The notes under the pieces were generated by a model that saw only the letters and a program-made list of their open reading frames with translations, ran no database searches and was not told where the DNA came from. Below are positions 9,901-18,063 of a stretch of DNA of 64,000 nt, one piece after another. The stretch covers positions 3,410,001 to 3,474,000 of the forward strand of contig NC_019673.1 in NCBI RefSeq assembly GCF_000328705.1. Direction: 5' to 3'. The DNA comes from Saccharothrix espanaensis DSM 44229 (GTDB lineage: Bacteria; Actinomycetota; Actinomycetes; Mycobacteriales; Pseudonocardiaceae). Numbering within the stretch: the stretch's first letter is position 1; each line of letters opens with the position of its first letter. The translations under genes were made by a program, and so were the position numbers.

Positions 9901-10323
9901 GACCTCGCGGTGGGCGCGGTGCGCGCCGACGACCCCGGCGCGCTGTGGACCACCGCCCTGTGCGGCGGTCTGATCTGCGAGATCGCGCCGCGCGCCACGT
10001 GGGCGTCGGTGGTGCCGCTGGTCGTGGACTCGCTCAGACGCGCGATCGAGACCGGGCCGCTGGAGCTGACCGAACGCGGGATGACCGACTTCGCGCACGC
10101 CGTGACGACCGGCAACCGCGACGACATGCCGTTCCCGGTGGGGGTGCTGGCCGACGTCGTGGTGGTGCTGCTGGCGTGGCTGATGGGCCGCGTCGACCAC
10201 GACATCACCGCGTTCGCCCGGGAGCTGGACCGGACCACCGGCGGTGTGCTGGAGCTGGCCGGCTACATCGCCGTCCCGTACGCCGACCGCGCCCGCAACC
10301 CCGGGCGTTCCCGCCGGGCCTGA
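6904..10323 (+). CDS. CHAT-domain protein with TPR repeats (probable caspase-like protease)
   Basis: 1139 residues. The middle carries a CHAT (caspase HetF associated with TPRs) domain with the expected His-Cys dyad: H550 in FFNTHGDDDG and C585 in VFNNSCRSW, followed by ARGYIGALWSVPP. The C-terminal third (about 765-1000) is made of helical repeats of TPR character, such as the YPEALADFERCV and HPAALEHYRHAVELL helices. The N-terminal 400 residues match no domain I know. CHAT proteins are cysteine proteases in the caspase/separase clan, and several act in bacterial defence or cell-death systems; TPRs usually bind the activator or substrate. There is no obvious gasdermin, adapter or effector gene next door, so its role is open. 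The GTG start has only a weak ribosome site. Confidence 0.75.
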   Translation: MDLGAPHGIRFRFEAGLLRAVLLDVHGKPPLVVCEHLTVETGARDLVVDESRDGRVRTVLRRRFDLSAPAQWRLDVDAPAARTADGVVFMLPDDVSLHVSGSSSYAAVPGGVAVALPAGCSEVHLTVTSAPVFDVADTVVVCRPDQVRQAAVVVSCLPADRFTPIVALHPPPLAEADYLALHAEYTASRALDDPAETDRLRRALTPYRSWLRHHERLADLLRRVGVRRAVFLCDPDPEHVNAVDPADGGGLLFDGLDAVRLSQSPNLTTAAWQALRDGEPEPLDVPPDADFTAALFTALRLGRPLRVVPGAPQPAFAEHQPHGDEAVLVEDDGTADTLVAAAYAHHRGARLVITPPPDLVEVRRVVAEEQERFTAAARAIGDAVKGIGFVEALWRYLSTGDHDPYAAVEAVVGAQVPAHAAAEVGDRRLTAFTTGLPYSFVRTAEVDWTRKPIGHVVADPTLVVLTELYGAAVERHPGTFSLVFDSDEHSGSYRVDHDRVDPGRTDDGPPEARRVGHHTHPIVLSGAAASVDVLDELAGLPVELVFFNTHGDDDGIVLGGQELPDWLVPHRVALRHRPIVFNNSCRSWTGLGREFVRAGARGYIGALWSVPPNLAAGFARTVVHRLTAEEAPAAHAVVDTGTPGGVERSYLYVGTVNGRLDEWRDRSTTGGAAALAGCALLAAVARDRGEPLARVLHREIVALREIAEQAAATGTASYADVLLDELELTRDDAEAAGLVAKLDSVLPGLDLPAAEAGARWAERYRITGQRHEERGEYPEALADFERCVGQGDAYRDRAGVLLRMARLLADRGRPDQARRAALEAQAAFRVNGGGARLMEAIGVLGELSDDHATAARYAVEGHDVAVELDDRRRQAAFKFEECVRHHGAGDLAAAVDAGVRAVELFRAEGDGPAELAALRELGACHRDLGEPATARHYAELGVALAERLGGPLDLAACHHELGRVLTGLGEHPAALEHYRHAVELLVAKGEWEQGAALLPDLAVGAVRADDPGALWTTALCGGLICEIAPRATWASVVPLVVDSLRRAIETGPLELTERGMTDFAHAVTTGNRDDMPFPVGVLADVVVVLLAWLMGRVDHDITAFARELDRTTGGVLELAGYIAVPYADRARNPGRSRRA

Positions 10324-10344
10324 ACCGGGTCAGACCGGCCCGGA

Positions 10345-10914
10345 TCACCAGTGGCGACCGCGCGGCAGGTCGTCGAGTTCCGGGTGGGACAGATGCAGCA
10401 CCCGGTAGCGGACGCCGTCGTCCTGCGGCTCGTCGTGCCACAGGGTGAACCGCAGCAACTGCCAGTTCCGGGTGTCCACGGCCAGCGCCGTCGAGTGCAC
10501 GCCGTCGCCCGCCACGAGCCCGGCCACCGCCTCCTCGATGACCCCGGCCGGGTCGACGTCCGGCGGGATCGGGCTGGTGTGGCTGGTCGCCACGACCGGG
10601 GTTCGGGCCAGGTCGCCGGACTCGAACGCCAGCCCGGTCCACTGCCGCACGGCCGGCCGGCCGAAGTCCGCGCTCAGCCCCCGGAACCCCGGCCCCCACA
10701 GGAACGCGTTCATCCCCTCCGGCGCGCGCCACAGGTAGAACGGGGCGTACTGGTTGACCGGCGAACCGTCCACACCGCGTTCGCGCACGCAGTACGCCTT
10801 GAGCCCGAGCCCGGCCCACCCGTCCAGCGCCGACCCGCGGGTGGCGACCCTGGTGCGGATGATCCCCATGTCGTAGTCGGCGGGCAGCGTGATCTCGTAC
10901 TGCATGGCCAGCAT
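10345..10914 (-). CDS. DUF4865 family protein
   Basis: About 189 residues. The segment MQYEITLPADYDMGIIRTRV followed by AYCVRERG and the aromatic NQYAPFYLWR are typical of the DUF4865 family, small cytoplasmic proteins of unknown function found in actinomycetes and proteobacteria. The ATG at 10914 has GGGGG upstream at good spacing; the frame is open beyond it. It is convergent with the CHAT-TPR gene, 21 bases away. No catalytic motif is recognised. Confidence 0.75.
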   Translation of the reverse strand: MLAMQYEITLPADYDMGIIRTRVATRGSALDGWAGLGLKAYCVRERGVDGSPVNQYAPFYLWRAPEGMNAFLWGPGFRGLSADFGRPAVRQWTGLAFESGDLARTPVVATSHTSPIPPDVDPAGVIEEAVAGLVAGDGVHSTALAVDTRNWQLLRFTLWHDEPQDDGVRYRVLHLSHPELDDLPRGRHW

Positions 10915-10965
10915 CAGAAGTTTCCCCCGCATCGAAACCCACGCCGCATCGAAACGCACGCCGCG

Positions 10966-11913
10966 TCAGAACGCACGCCGCGTCGGGTACCCGGCTGCGG
11001 TGCGAGGGTAGTGCTCCCGGTAGGACGTGAGGTGCCCCCACGGCGTGGTCACCGATTCGGCGGACAGCAGGCCGTGCACCAGCGCCCGCGCGAACACCTG
11101 CCGCGCGGCGGTGAGGACCGCCTCGGCCGGTGCGTCGTGCGTCCCCGTCGACGCGGCGAACACCGTGTCGCCGTCGGGCAGCCCGTGCGCGGGCCGCACG
11201 GCCAGCGCCAGCCCGTCCTGCGCGGCGTTGGCCAGCGCGAACAGCGCGGGCAGCCGGGCATTGGTGGCGATCACGCCGATCACCGTGTTGAACGGGTGCT
11301 CGAACGCCGGCAGCGGCCGGTCCAGGTCGTCGCCGCCGCGGGCCGGGAACTCGCCGGCCAGGCCCAGCGCGGCGCCGAACGGCAGCCCGGTGGCCAGGTC
11401 GACGGCCAGGCCGGCGGCGTTGAGCGCCGCGACCGCCCCGACCACGACCCCGCCGCCCAGGTCGGCGCTCGCCGTGCCGATCCCGCCCTTCAACGCCGCG
11501 TTGAGCGCGCCCGTGCCCGCGCCCACGTTGCCCTGCGCCACCTCCGTGCCGGCCGCGCGCACCGCCTCCGCGCCCAGCTCCGCCGTCGGGTAGCCGCCGA
11601 ACTCGCCGCCGCGCCCCAGGTCGAACAGGGCGGCGGCGGGCACCGGCTCGTCCAGCTCGCGGGCCGCGCCGTCGGCGGCGGCCAGCCCGTAGGCGCTGCC
11701 GCCGGTCAGCACGGCACCGCGCACCACCCGTCCGCCGTACCGGGCGTCCAGCGCGGCGGTGTCCCGGGTGGCCGGACCGCCGCCCCGGACGTCCACAGTG
11801 GACCGGGTGCCCGGCGGGAACAGCACGGCGGTGGTGCCGGTCAGCGCGCCGCCGCCGATCCGGGTGGCGTGTCCTACCAGGACTCCGGGCACGTCGGTGA
11901 TCGCGTTGCGCAC
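10966..11913 (-). CDS. P1 family (DmpA-type, S58) aminopeptidase/amidase
   Basis: 315 residues with the layout of self-cleaving P1 family N-terminal-nucleophile hydrolases: ITDVPGVLVGHAT at the N terminus, GGSAYGLAAADG, NVGAGTGA, KGGIGTASADLG, and the segment FNTVIGVIATNARLP. By alignment from memory with DmpA, the Thr in FNTVIG is the residue that would become the new N terminus after self-cleavage. Members release N-terminal residues from peptides or hydrolyse beta-peptides and amides; the substrate is not predictable here. It is followed closely by the PLP decarboxylase gene on the same strand, which lies upstream in transcription. Confidence 0.85.
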   Translation of the reverse strand: MRNAITDVPGVLVGHATRIGGGALTGTTAVLFPPGTRSTVDVRGGGPATRDTAALDARYGGRVVRGAVLTGGSAYGLAAADGAARELDEPVPAAALFDLGRGGEFGGYPTAELGAEAVRAAGTEVAQGNVGAGTGALNAALKGGIGTASADLGGGVVVGAVAALNAAGLAVDLATGLPFGAALGLAGEFPARGGDDLDRPLPAFEHPFNTVIGVIATNARLPALFALANAAQDGLALAVRPAHGLPDGDTVFAASTGTHDAPAEAVLTAARQVFARALVHGLLSAESVTTPWGHLTSYREHYPRTAAGYPTRRAF

Positions 11914-11923
11914 GGTCGCGATG

Positions 11924-13369
11924 CTACTGACCGGGTTCGATCCGGTCGGCGAGCCGCGCGCCGATCTCCCGCACCACCGAGGCCAGCAGGTCGATGTCCT
12001 CGGCGGTGGTCCGCCAGTTCACGATCGCCGGCCGCAGCGCGACCCGGCCGCGGTAGACCGTCGTGCCGACGTAGACCCGACCGTCGTCGAGCAGTTCCTC
12101 GCCCAGCCGCCGGTTGAGCTCGTCCAGCCGGTCCTCCGGCACGCCCGGCGGCCGGTACCGGAAGCACACGACGAACAGGTTCACCGGGGCGAGCAGCTCC
12201 AGGTCCGCCGAGCGCTCCACGATCCCGCCCAGCCGCACCGCGAGGTCCCGGTGCCGCTCCACCATCGCCCGGTGCCCGGAGCGGCCGTAGGCGCGCAGCG
12301 TGGTCCAGATCGGCAGCGCCCGCGCCCGCCGCGACGACTCCGGGCCCAGGTTGTTGTAGTTGACGAACTCGTCGTCCGGCTCGGGCAGGTACGGCGCGTT
12401 CCAGCCGCCGAACGCCCGGCCCAGCGACAACGGGTCCTTGACGAACGCGAACCCGCTCTCGTAGGGCACGTTGAGCCACTTGTGGCCGTCCGCCGCGAGC
12501 GAATCGGCCCGCTCGACGCCCCGCACCAGGTGCGCGGTCTGCGGCGACAGCGCGGCGAACAGCCCGAACGCGCCGTCGACGTGCAGCCAAGCGCCGTGCT
12601 CCCGCGCCAGGTCGGCCATCTCGTCGACCGGGTCGAAGTCGCCCGCGTTCACCTCGCCCGCGTTCGCGATCAGCACCGCCGGCCCGGACACCGCCAGTTC
12701 CCGGTCCAACGCCTCCAGGTCGAGCCGGCCGGCGTCATCACGGGTGAGCGTGCGCACGTAGTCGCGCCCCAGACCCAGCAGCTGCAACGCCTTGCGGCTG
12801 CTCGCGTGCACGTACCCGCTGGAGAACACCGGCATCCGAGGCAGGCCCACCAGCCCGTCGGCGGTCACGTCCACGCCGTGCCGCGCCGCCCACCAGTGCC
12901 GCGCGCACGCCAGCCCCGTCAAGTTCGCGAAGGTCGCGCTCGGCGTGAGCACCCCGCCGTAGCCCGCGGGCAGGCCGAACATCTCCTTGAGCCAGCGCAG
13001 GACCGTGGTCTCGGCCTGCGTGGCCAGCGGCGAGGTCAGCCACAGCCCGGCCGCCTGGTCGAGCAGCGACGTGACCCAGTCGCCCGCCTGCGCGGCCGGC
13101 GTCGAGCCGCCCACCACGAAGTGGAAGAACCTCGGGCCGGAGGAGTGCGTCGCCGCGCGCGTCCCGATCCGCAGCAGGTCCGCGACGGCGGTCATGGTGC
13201 CGTCACCGTCCTCGGGCAGCGGGCCGTCGAGCTCCTTCACCAGGTGCGCCTGCGACAGGTCCCGCACCGGCAGGTGCGGCAGCACGTCCAAGTACTTGCC
13301 GGCGGCGCGGGCCACCATCCCCAACGCCTCGGCGGCGTCCTCTCGCGAGATCAACGGGTCACCCATCAT
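11924..13369 (-). CDS. Group II pyridoxal-phosphate-dependent amino acid decarboxylase
   Basis: 481 residues matching the aromatic-L-amino-acid/glutamate decarboxylase family (fold type I). The PLP lysine is in LAADGHKWLNVPYESGF; upstream are HVDGAFG with its PLP-contacting Asp, and AGEVNAGDFDPV. Closely related proteins are annotated both as tryptophan or tyrosine decarboxylases and as decarboxylases of unknown substrate, so specificity is left open. The frame extends far upstream over the divergent esterase gene, so I take the ATG pair at 13369/13366, which begins MMGDPLISREDAAEAL, as the start. The start is 16 bases from that of the divergent gene, leaving a very short shared promoter region. 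Confidence 0.87.
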   Translation of the reverse strand: MMGDPLISREDAAEALGMVARAAGKYLDVLPHLPVRDLSQAHLVKELDGPLPEDGDGTMTAVADLLRIGTRAATHSSGPRFFHFVVGGSTPAAQAGDWVTSLLDQAAGLWLTSPLATQAETTVLRWLKEMFGLPAGYGGVLTPSATFANLTGLACARHWWAARHGVDVTADGLVGLPRMPVFSSGYVHASSRKALQLLGLGRDYVRTLTRDDAGRLDLEALDRELAVSGPAVLIANAGEVNAGDFDPVDEMADLAREHGAWLHVDGAFGLFAALSPQTAHLVRGVERADSLAADGHKWLNVPYESGFAFVKDPLSLGRAFGGWNAPYLPEPDDEFVNYNNLGPESSRRARALPIWTTLRAYGRSGHRAMVERHRDLAVRLGGIVERSADLELLAPVNLFVVCFRYRPPGVPEDRLDELNRRLGEELLDDGRVYVGTTVYRGRVALRPAIVNWRTTAEDIDLLASVVREIGARLADRIEPGQ

Positions 13370-13385
13370 GGCAGAGTAGACGGCG

Positions 13386-14729
13386 ATGACCAGGCGTGGA
13401 CGTTTTCTCGGCCGGGCGGTGCAGACCGCCGCCGGGCAGTCCGGGGTGGACGTGTTCCTCGGCATCCGGTACGCCGAGCCGCCCTTCGGTCCGCGCCGGT
13501 TCGCCGCGCCCGTGCGGACCGACTTCGCCGGTGCCTGCACGCGGTTCGGGCCGATCGCGCCGCAGTCCGCCGAGCTGCCCGGCGCGCCGGTGTGGCGGCC
13601 CGGCGACGAGGACGTGCTCAGCCTGAACGTGTGGGCGCCGAGCGCCGCCGAAGGCAACCCGGTGCTGCTCTACCTGCACGGCGGCGCGTACACCTACGGC
13701 TCGTCCGCCCAGCCCGACTACGACGGCGTGCACCTGGCCCGCGCCGGGCTGGTCGTCGTGACCTGCAACTACCGCCTGGGTTTCGAGGGTTTCGGGCACG
13801 TCGAGGGCCACCCGGACAACCGCGGCCTGCTCGACCAGGTCGCGGCGCTGCACTGGGTGCGCGACGAGATCGCCGCGTTCGGCGGCGACCCCGAGAACAT
13901 CACCGTGGCGGGCCAGTCGGCGGGCGCGGGCTCGGCGCTGTTCCTGGCCGACGCGTCGCGCGCGGTGCGCCGGGTGATCGCGCACAGCGTCCCGAACCGG
14001 TGCTACACCGGGGGTTTCGCCCGTCGGGTGGCGCGCTGGATCGACCCGACGACACCGGAGTCCGCGGTCGTCTCGGCCGACGCGCTGGCCCGCGCCCAGC
14101 GCTCCGGGCCGTTGGGCCACGACCCGGTGCTGTTCGGCCCGGTCGCGGACCGGCTGCCCGTTCCGCCGGCCGACGTGCCGCTGCTGCTGTGCCACACCAC
14201 GGCCGAGTACCGGCTGTTCGACCGCACCGGCACGGTCGCCTCGGTGCGCACGGACGCCGAGTACGCCGCGTTCGGCCGGGCGTTCGCCTTTCCGCCGCAC
14301 GTCGTGGCCGGCTACCGCGAGTTGTTCGCGACCCCTTCGGAGGCATACCTCGCGCTGCTCGGTGACCATGTGTTCACCGAGCCCACCACCCGGTTGGCGC
14401 AGGCGCGCGGCGCGCCGCTGGCCAGGTTCAGCCGGCCGCCCGCCTGGCACGCCGCCGACGTGCCGTTCGCGTTCGGCACCCTGGCCGGCGCGGACTTCCT
14501 GATCGGCGGCCCGCCCGGACCCGCCGAGCACGCGCTGTCCCGCCGCGTGCTCGCGTCGTGGGTCGGGTTCGCGCGCACCGGCGACCCAGGCTGGGCCGGT
14601 GTGCGGTGGTGGGGCGAGGAGGTCGACGTGTCCACGACCCGCGCGCTGTGGCGCGGGGTCGACCTCGACGTCCCGGTGGACTTCCCGGTCAGCGGTATCG
14701 GCGCTCGCCGGCCTCGACGGGCACCGTGA
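13386..14729 (+). CDS. Type B carboxylesterase
   Basis: 447 residues of alpha/beta hydrolase fold. The type B hallmarks are present: FLGIRYAEPPFG near the N terminus, an oxyanion-hole HGGAYTYG, EDVLSLNVWAP, and the nucleophile elbow GQSAGAGSA. A candidate catalytic His lies in WHAADVPFAFGT. No signal peptide is seen, so it is probably cytoplasmic. The family hydrolyses carboxylic esters of small molecules. Its 3' end overlaps the convergent DUF1684 gene by 41 bases. Confidence 0.9.
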   Translation: MTRRGRFLGRAVQTAAGQSGVDVFLGIRYAEPPFGPRRFAAPVRTDFAGACTRFGPIAPQSAELPGAPVWRPGDEDVLSLNVWAPSAAEGNPVLLYLHGGAYTYGSSAQPDYDGVHLARAGLVVVTCNYRLGFEGFGHVEGHPDNRGLLDQVAALHWVRDEIAAFGGDPENITVAGQSAGAGSALFLADASRAVRRVIAHSVPNRCYTGGFARRVARWIDPTTPESAVVSADALARAQRSGPLGHDPVLFGPVADRLPVPPADVPLLLCHTTAEYRLFDRTGTVASVRTDAEYAAFGRAFAFPPHVVAGYRELFATPSEAYLALLGDHVFTEPTTRLAQARGAPLARFSRPPAWHAADVPFAFGTLAGADFLIGGPPGPAEHALSRRVLASWVGFARTGDPGWAGVRWWGEEVDVSTTRALWRGVDLDVPVDFPVSGIGARRPRRAP

Positions 14730-15429
14730 CCACGTTGCCCTGCGGCGGCACCGGGCACGTGCCGTAGGGCGTGAACGCCGAGGGCAGGTTCACCGCCCGG
14801 TTGAAGTCCAGCCGGAGCCGGTCCCCGGCCGGCCGGTCGGCGAACAGCGTCCGCCACGGCGCGGTGGTCGTGCCGTTCGTGGCGTCGTGGAACAGCACCT
14901 GGACCTGGTCGCCGGACTCGTGCACGAGCAGCCGCTGCGACTCGCCGGCCAGCACGAACCGGGCGTGACCGAGGGCCTGGAAGCGGTGCTCCAGACCGTC
15001 GCGCGCCGCGCCGACGACGATCGGGCGCGGCTGGTCGAACGCCTCGAACTCCGCGTCCACCACCCACCGCGGCCGCACCTCGAACGCCGGCACGCCGGTG
15101 AACGCGGCCAGGTCGGGGCTGCGCGGGTCGCGCACCCGCAGCCCGTAGCGGCCGGTGCGCCGCAGGACCTCGACCTTGATCCCGTCCTCGCCGTCGAGCA
15201 GGGTCGACGCGGCTTCGGCCAGGGTGTGCTCCGCGCCGCCGCTGCCGCGCGCGGCCGTGCCGGTGGTGCTCCACTCGCCGGGCACCCCGGGGAACGCGCG
15301 GGGCGTGCCGTCCAGCCAGTGCAGCGCGGTGACGCTGAGCCAGCCGTGCGGGTGGCGCAGCGCCGCCTCGCGGTCGGCGTGCCACGCCGCCCACGCGGTG
15401 GTGAGCGCCTCGTCCTCGACCGTGGTCAT
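14689..15429 (-). CDS. DUF1684 family protein
   Basis: 246 residues. The hallmarks of DUF1684 are present: WAAWHADREAALRHPHGWLS at the N terminus and LDFNRAVNLPSAFTPYGTCP near the C terminus. The function of the family is unknown; it is common in actinomycetes. The ATG at 15429 is preceded by GGAAGGA at good spacing, so the 25 extra codons of open frame upstream are not used. The 3' end overlaps the convergent esterase gene. Confidence 0.85.
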   Translation of the reverse strand: MTTVEDEALTTAWAAWHADREAALRHPHGWLSVTALHWLDGTPRAFPGVPGEWSTTGTAARGSGGAEHTLAEAASTLLDGEDGIKVEVLRRTGRYGLRVRDPRSPDLAAFTGVPAFEVRPRWVVDAEFEAFDQPRPIVVGAARDGLEHRFQALGHARFVLAGESQRLLVHESGDQVQVLFHDATNGTTTAPWRTLFADRPAGDRLRLDFNRAVNLPSAFTPYGTCPVPPQGNVVTVPVEAGERRYR

Positions 15430-15516
15430 CGGTGTCCTTCCCTCGAAAGGTTCGTACACCGGCGAATCAACCACGGGCGGGGCCGTCGCCACCACCGCGT
15501 CCACCTGCCGGCCGGG

Positions 15517-17193
15517 TCAGCGCAGCTCTTCGCGCTCCCGCCGGATGGTCACCTTGCGGCCCTTGATGGTCGCGCCGCGCAGCGCCGTGATCACCTGCTG
15601 TGCCGAGCCCTCGGGCACCTCGACCAGCGAGAACCGGTCGGCGATCTCGATCGCGCCGATCTCGCGGCCGTTGAGCCGGGCCTCGCCGGCGATCGCGCCG
15701 ACCAGGTCCTGCGGGCGGATGCCCGCGCTGCGGCCCGCGCCGACGAACAGCCGGGTCATGCCCGCGGTGGGCCGGCGCGGCTTGCGCTCCCGGCGCGGCT
15801 CGCCGGTGCCGGGGCGGCGGTCGCCGCGCGGGGCGACCTCGGGGATCTCCTCCTCGTCGGCCGCCGCGCCGCTCGCCTCGTGGGCCAGCTTGACCGCGGC
15901 GAGGGCGACCTCCATCACGTCGAACTCGTCGGCCAGCGTCTCCACCACGACCCGGAAGCCCTCCAGGTCGTCCTCCAGCAGGCTCTCGTGCAGCGCCGCG
16001 CGGGTCAGCTCCAACCGCCGGGCCCGCAGGTCGGCGATGGTGGGCACCTTCTCCATCTGGATCCGCTGCTTGGTGACCCGCTCGATGGTCTTGAGCATCC
16101 CGTGCTCGCGCGGCTCGGCCAGCGTGATGGCCACGCCCTCGCGGCCCGCCCGGCCGACCCGGCCGATCCGGTGCACGTAGGACTCCGGCGCGGAGGGCAC
16201 GTTGTAGTTCACGACGTGCGTGAGCTGCTCGACGTCCAGGCCGCGGGCGGCGACGTCGGTGGCGACCAGCAGGTCCGCGGTGCCGTTGCGCAGCCGGGCC
16301 ATGACCCGGTCGCGCTGCTCCTGGCTGATGCCGCCGTGCAGCGACTCGGCCCGGTAGCCGCGCCCGTTGAGCGTCTCGGTGAGCTGGTCGACCTCGTCGC
16401 GGGTGCGGCAGAACACGATCGCCGCCGTCGGGGCCTCGATGTCCAGCACGCGGCCCAGCGCCGCCGGCTTGTGGGCGCGCGGCACGACGTAGGCGCTCTG
16501 CCGCACGCGCGGGGCCTCGCCCGGCTCGGGCTGCTCGCGGCTGATGGTGATCCGCACCGGGTCGGTCAGGTGCTGGCGGGCCAGCCGGTCGATGCGTCCC
16601 GGCATGGTCGCCGAGAACAGCACCGTCTGCCGCTGCTCCGGGGCCTCGGCCAGGATGGCGTCGAGGTCCTCGGCGAAGCCCATGTCGAGCATCTCGTCGG
16701 CCTCGTCGAGGACGACGACCTCCAGGTGCTCCAGCTTGAGCGTGCCGCGGTTGAGGTGGTCGACCGCGCGGCCCGGCGTGGCCACGACGACGTCCACGCC
16801 CTGCTCCAGCACGCGCAGCTGCCGGCCGATGGGCTGGCCGCCGTAGATCGGCAGCACCCGCGCGCCGATCTCGCGGCCGTACCGGTGCACCGCCTCGGAG
16901 ACCTGGACGGCCAGTTCCCGGGTGGGCACCAGGACCAGGGCCATCGGCGCACGCTCGGTGCGCCCGCCCTCGGCCATGCGCTCCAGCACGGGCAGGGCGA
17001 ACGCGGCGGTCTTGCCGGTTCCGGTGGCGGCCTGACCGAGCAGGTCGCGGCCGTCGGTGAGCGGTGGGATGGCCTCTCGCTGGATGGGGGTGGGTTCTTC
17101 GTAGCCGAGTCCGGAGAGCGCCCGCAGCAGCTCGGGGCGGAGCCCGAGGTCGGCGAAGCTGGTCCTGTCGTCGTCGGGCGCGTCGGCGGTCAT
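15517..17193 (-). CDS. DEAD-box ATP-dependent RNA helicase (DeaD/CsdA type)
   Basis: 558 residues. Helicase motifs appear in order: Q motif with TSFADLGL and PTPIQ, motif I AATGTGKT, PTRELA, motif II VLDEADEM, motif III LFSATMP, and motif VI HRIGRVGRAGREG. After the helicase core come an acidic linker, an Arg-rich stretch and a C-terminal DbpA-like RNA-binding domain (about 480-558). This is the DeaD/CsdA layout, implicated in ribosome assembly and RNA unwinding in the cold. The reading frame is open more than 100 codons upstream, but the family N terminus begins at the ATG at 17193. Confidence 0.93.
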   Translation of the reverse strand: MTADAPDDDRTSFADLGLRPELLRALSGLGYEEPTPIQREAIPPLTDGRDLLGQAATGTGKTAAFALPVLERMAEGGRTERAPMALVLVPTRELAVQVSEAVHRYGREIGARVLPIYGGQPIGRQLRVLEQGVDVVVATPGRAVDHLNRGTLKLEHLEVVVLDEADEMLDMGFAEDLDAILAEAPEQRQTVLFSATMPGRIDRLARQHLTDPVRITISREQPEPGEAPRVRQSAYVVPRAHKPAALGRVLDIEAPTAAIVFCRTRDEVDQLTETLNGRGYRAESLHGGISQEQRDRVMARLRNGTADLLVATDVAARGLDVEQLTHVVNYNVPSAPESYVHRIGRVGRAGREGVAITLAEPREHGMLKTIERVTKQRIQMEKVPTIADLRARRLELTRAALHESLLEDDLEGFRVVVETLADEFDVMEVALAAVKLAHEASGAAADEEEIPEVAPRGDRRPGTGEPRRERKPRRPTAGMTRLFVGAGRSAGIRPQDLVGAIAGEARLNGREIGAIEIADRFSLVEVPEGSAQQVITALRGATIKGRKVTIRREREELR

Positions 17194-18063
17194 GGCGTCA
17201 AGTCTCGCTGATCGCTCCGCAACCGCTCGGCGAGGGGTACGCCAAAGCCCGTCCGCCGGCATCGTGATCCCGGTCACCGTGAACCGTTTCGGGGTGGTCG
17301 GAGTTTCCGCAGAAAGGCGGTCCGGCCGGGCCTGGGTTTTCCCGGCGGGGCGTTGCGGGGTTCCGCCGGCGGGGCCGGCGAATGTCCGGTGAACGGCCGG
17401 CGGCGGTCCGGGGTTAATGTCCCGGTAAAATCCGAAGGAATATCGGGTTCGGGCCGGCTGATCGACAACACCGTTCATTCGTGGCGGAGCGCCGTCGGAC
17501 GTGGCCGGAACGAGTCGTTGCGGGCCCTCGAACATCCGGTTCAACTCTGGGGAACGGTCCGGTCGGGCGCTATGCCCGGCCTATACTTCCGCGCCTCGCG
17601 CGCGGGTGGGCGGATACCTCGCCGAGCCTGTCGAGACGGGATACCCAGCGTGACGTTCGGGTCGCCGAAGGCGTGCTCACCTGGCTGGCCCAGCGGGCAC
17701 CCCACGATCGTCGCGGAGAGTCCCCGACCAGCCGGATCTCGCGCAAGACCGCCTGTATTCGCTATTGTGGAACCGCCTCGGCGCGGAAATCGGGAGCAGT
17801 CCGGCCGCGGCCGAACGGCGGTGGCTCTGCGTGTCGGTGACCGCCGTCCCGCCCAAGCGGGCCCCGTCCCGGACCGGCAGCCGGAGTCCCGTGCTGAGCC
17901 GTTCGGCCGCATACCGCGCGGGTACGTCCCGAGTGGTCCAAATGATATTTCCCCCCATCGGGCCGAGGTGGGCAACATGTCAACGCTTTAGCTGGGGGAT
18001 TTTTGGGCTGACCGCCCCCGGCGGAGCGTGCTCCGCATCGTCCAGTGGCTGGGGGTCATGACC
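17194..18063. other. Gene-free stretch before the biosynthetic cluster
   Basis: About 870 bases with no convincing gene. Open frames exist on both strands, but they lack sensible starts, codon bias and family resemblance. AT-richer patches occur around 17410-17480 and 17935-18005, the latter including GATATTTCCCC and GGGGGATTTTTGGGC, so the promoter of the SARP genes probably lies within the last 150 bases. I saw no 11-bp-spaced TCAGC repeats here, so the regulators do not obviously control themselves through the boxes found elsewhere in the cluster. Confidence 0.5.

Noticed and set aside
6715..10200. A 1161-codon open frame antisense to the CHAT-TPR gene
   Set aside because: Same effect of codon bias; the translated sequence is low complexity, whereas the plus strand has clear CHAT and TPR motifs.
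17353..17991. Possible 212-residue gene before the SARP operon
   Set aside because: No ribosome site, irregular codon use and no family resemblance; treated as non-coding.
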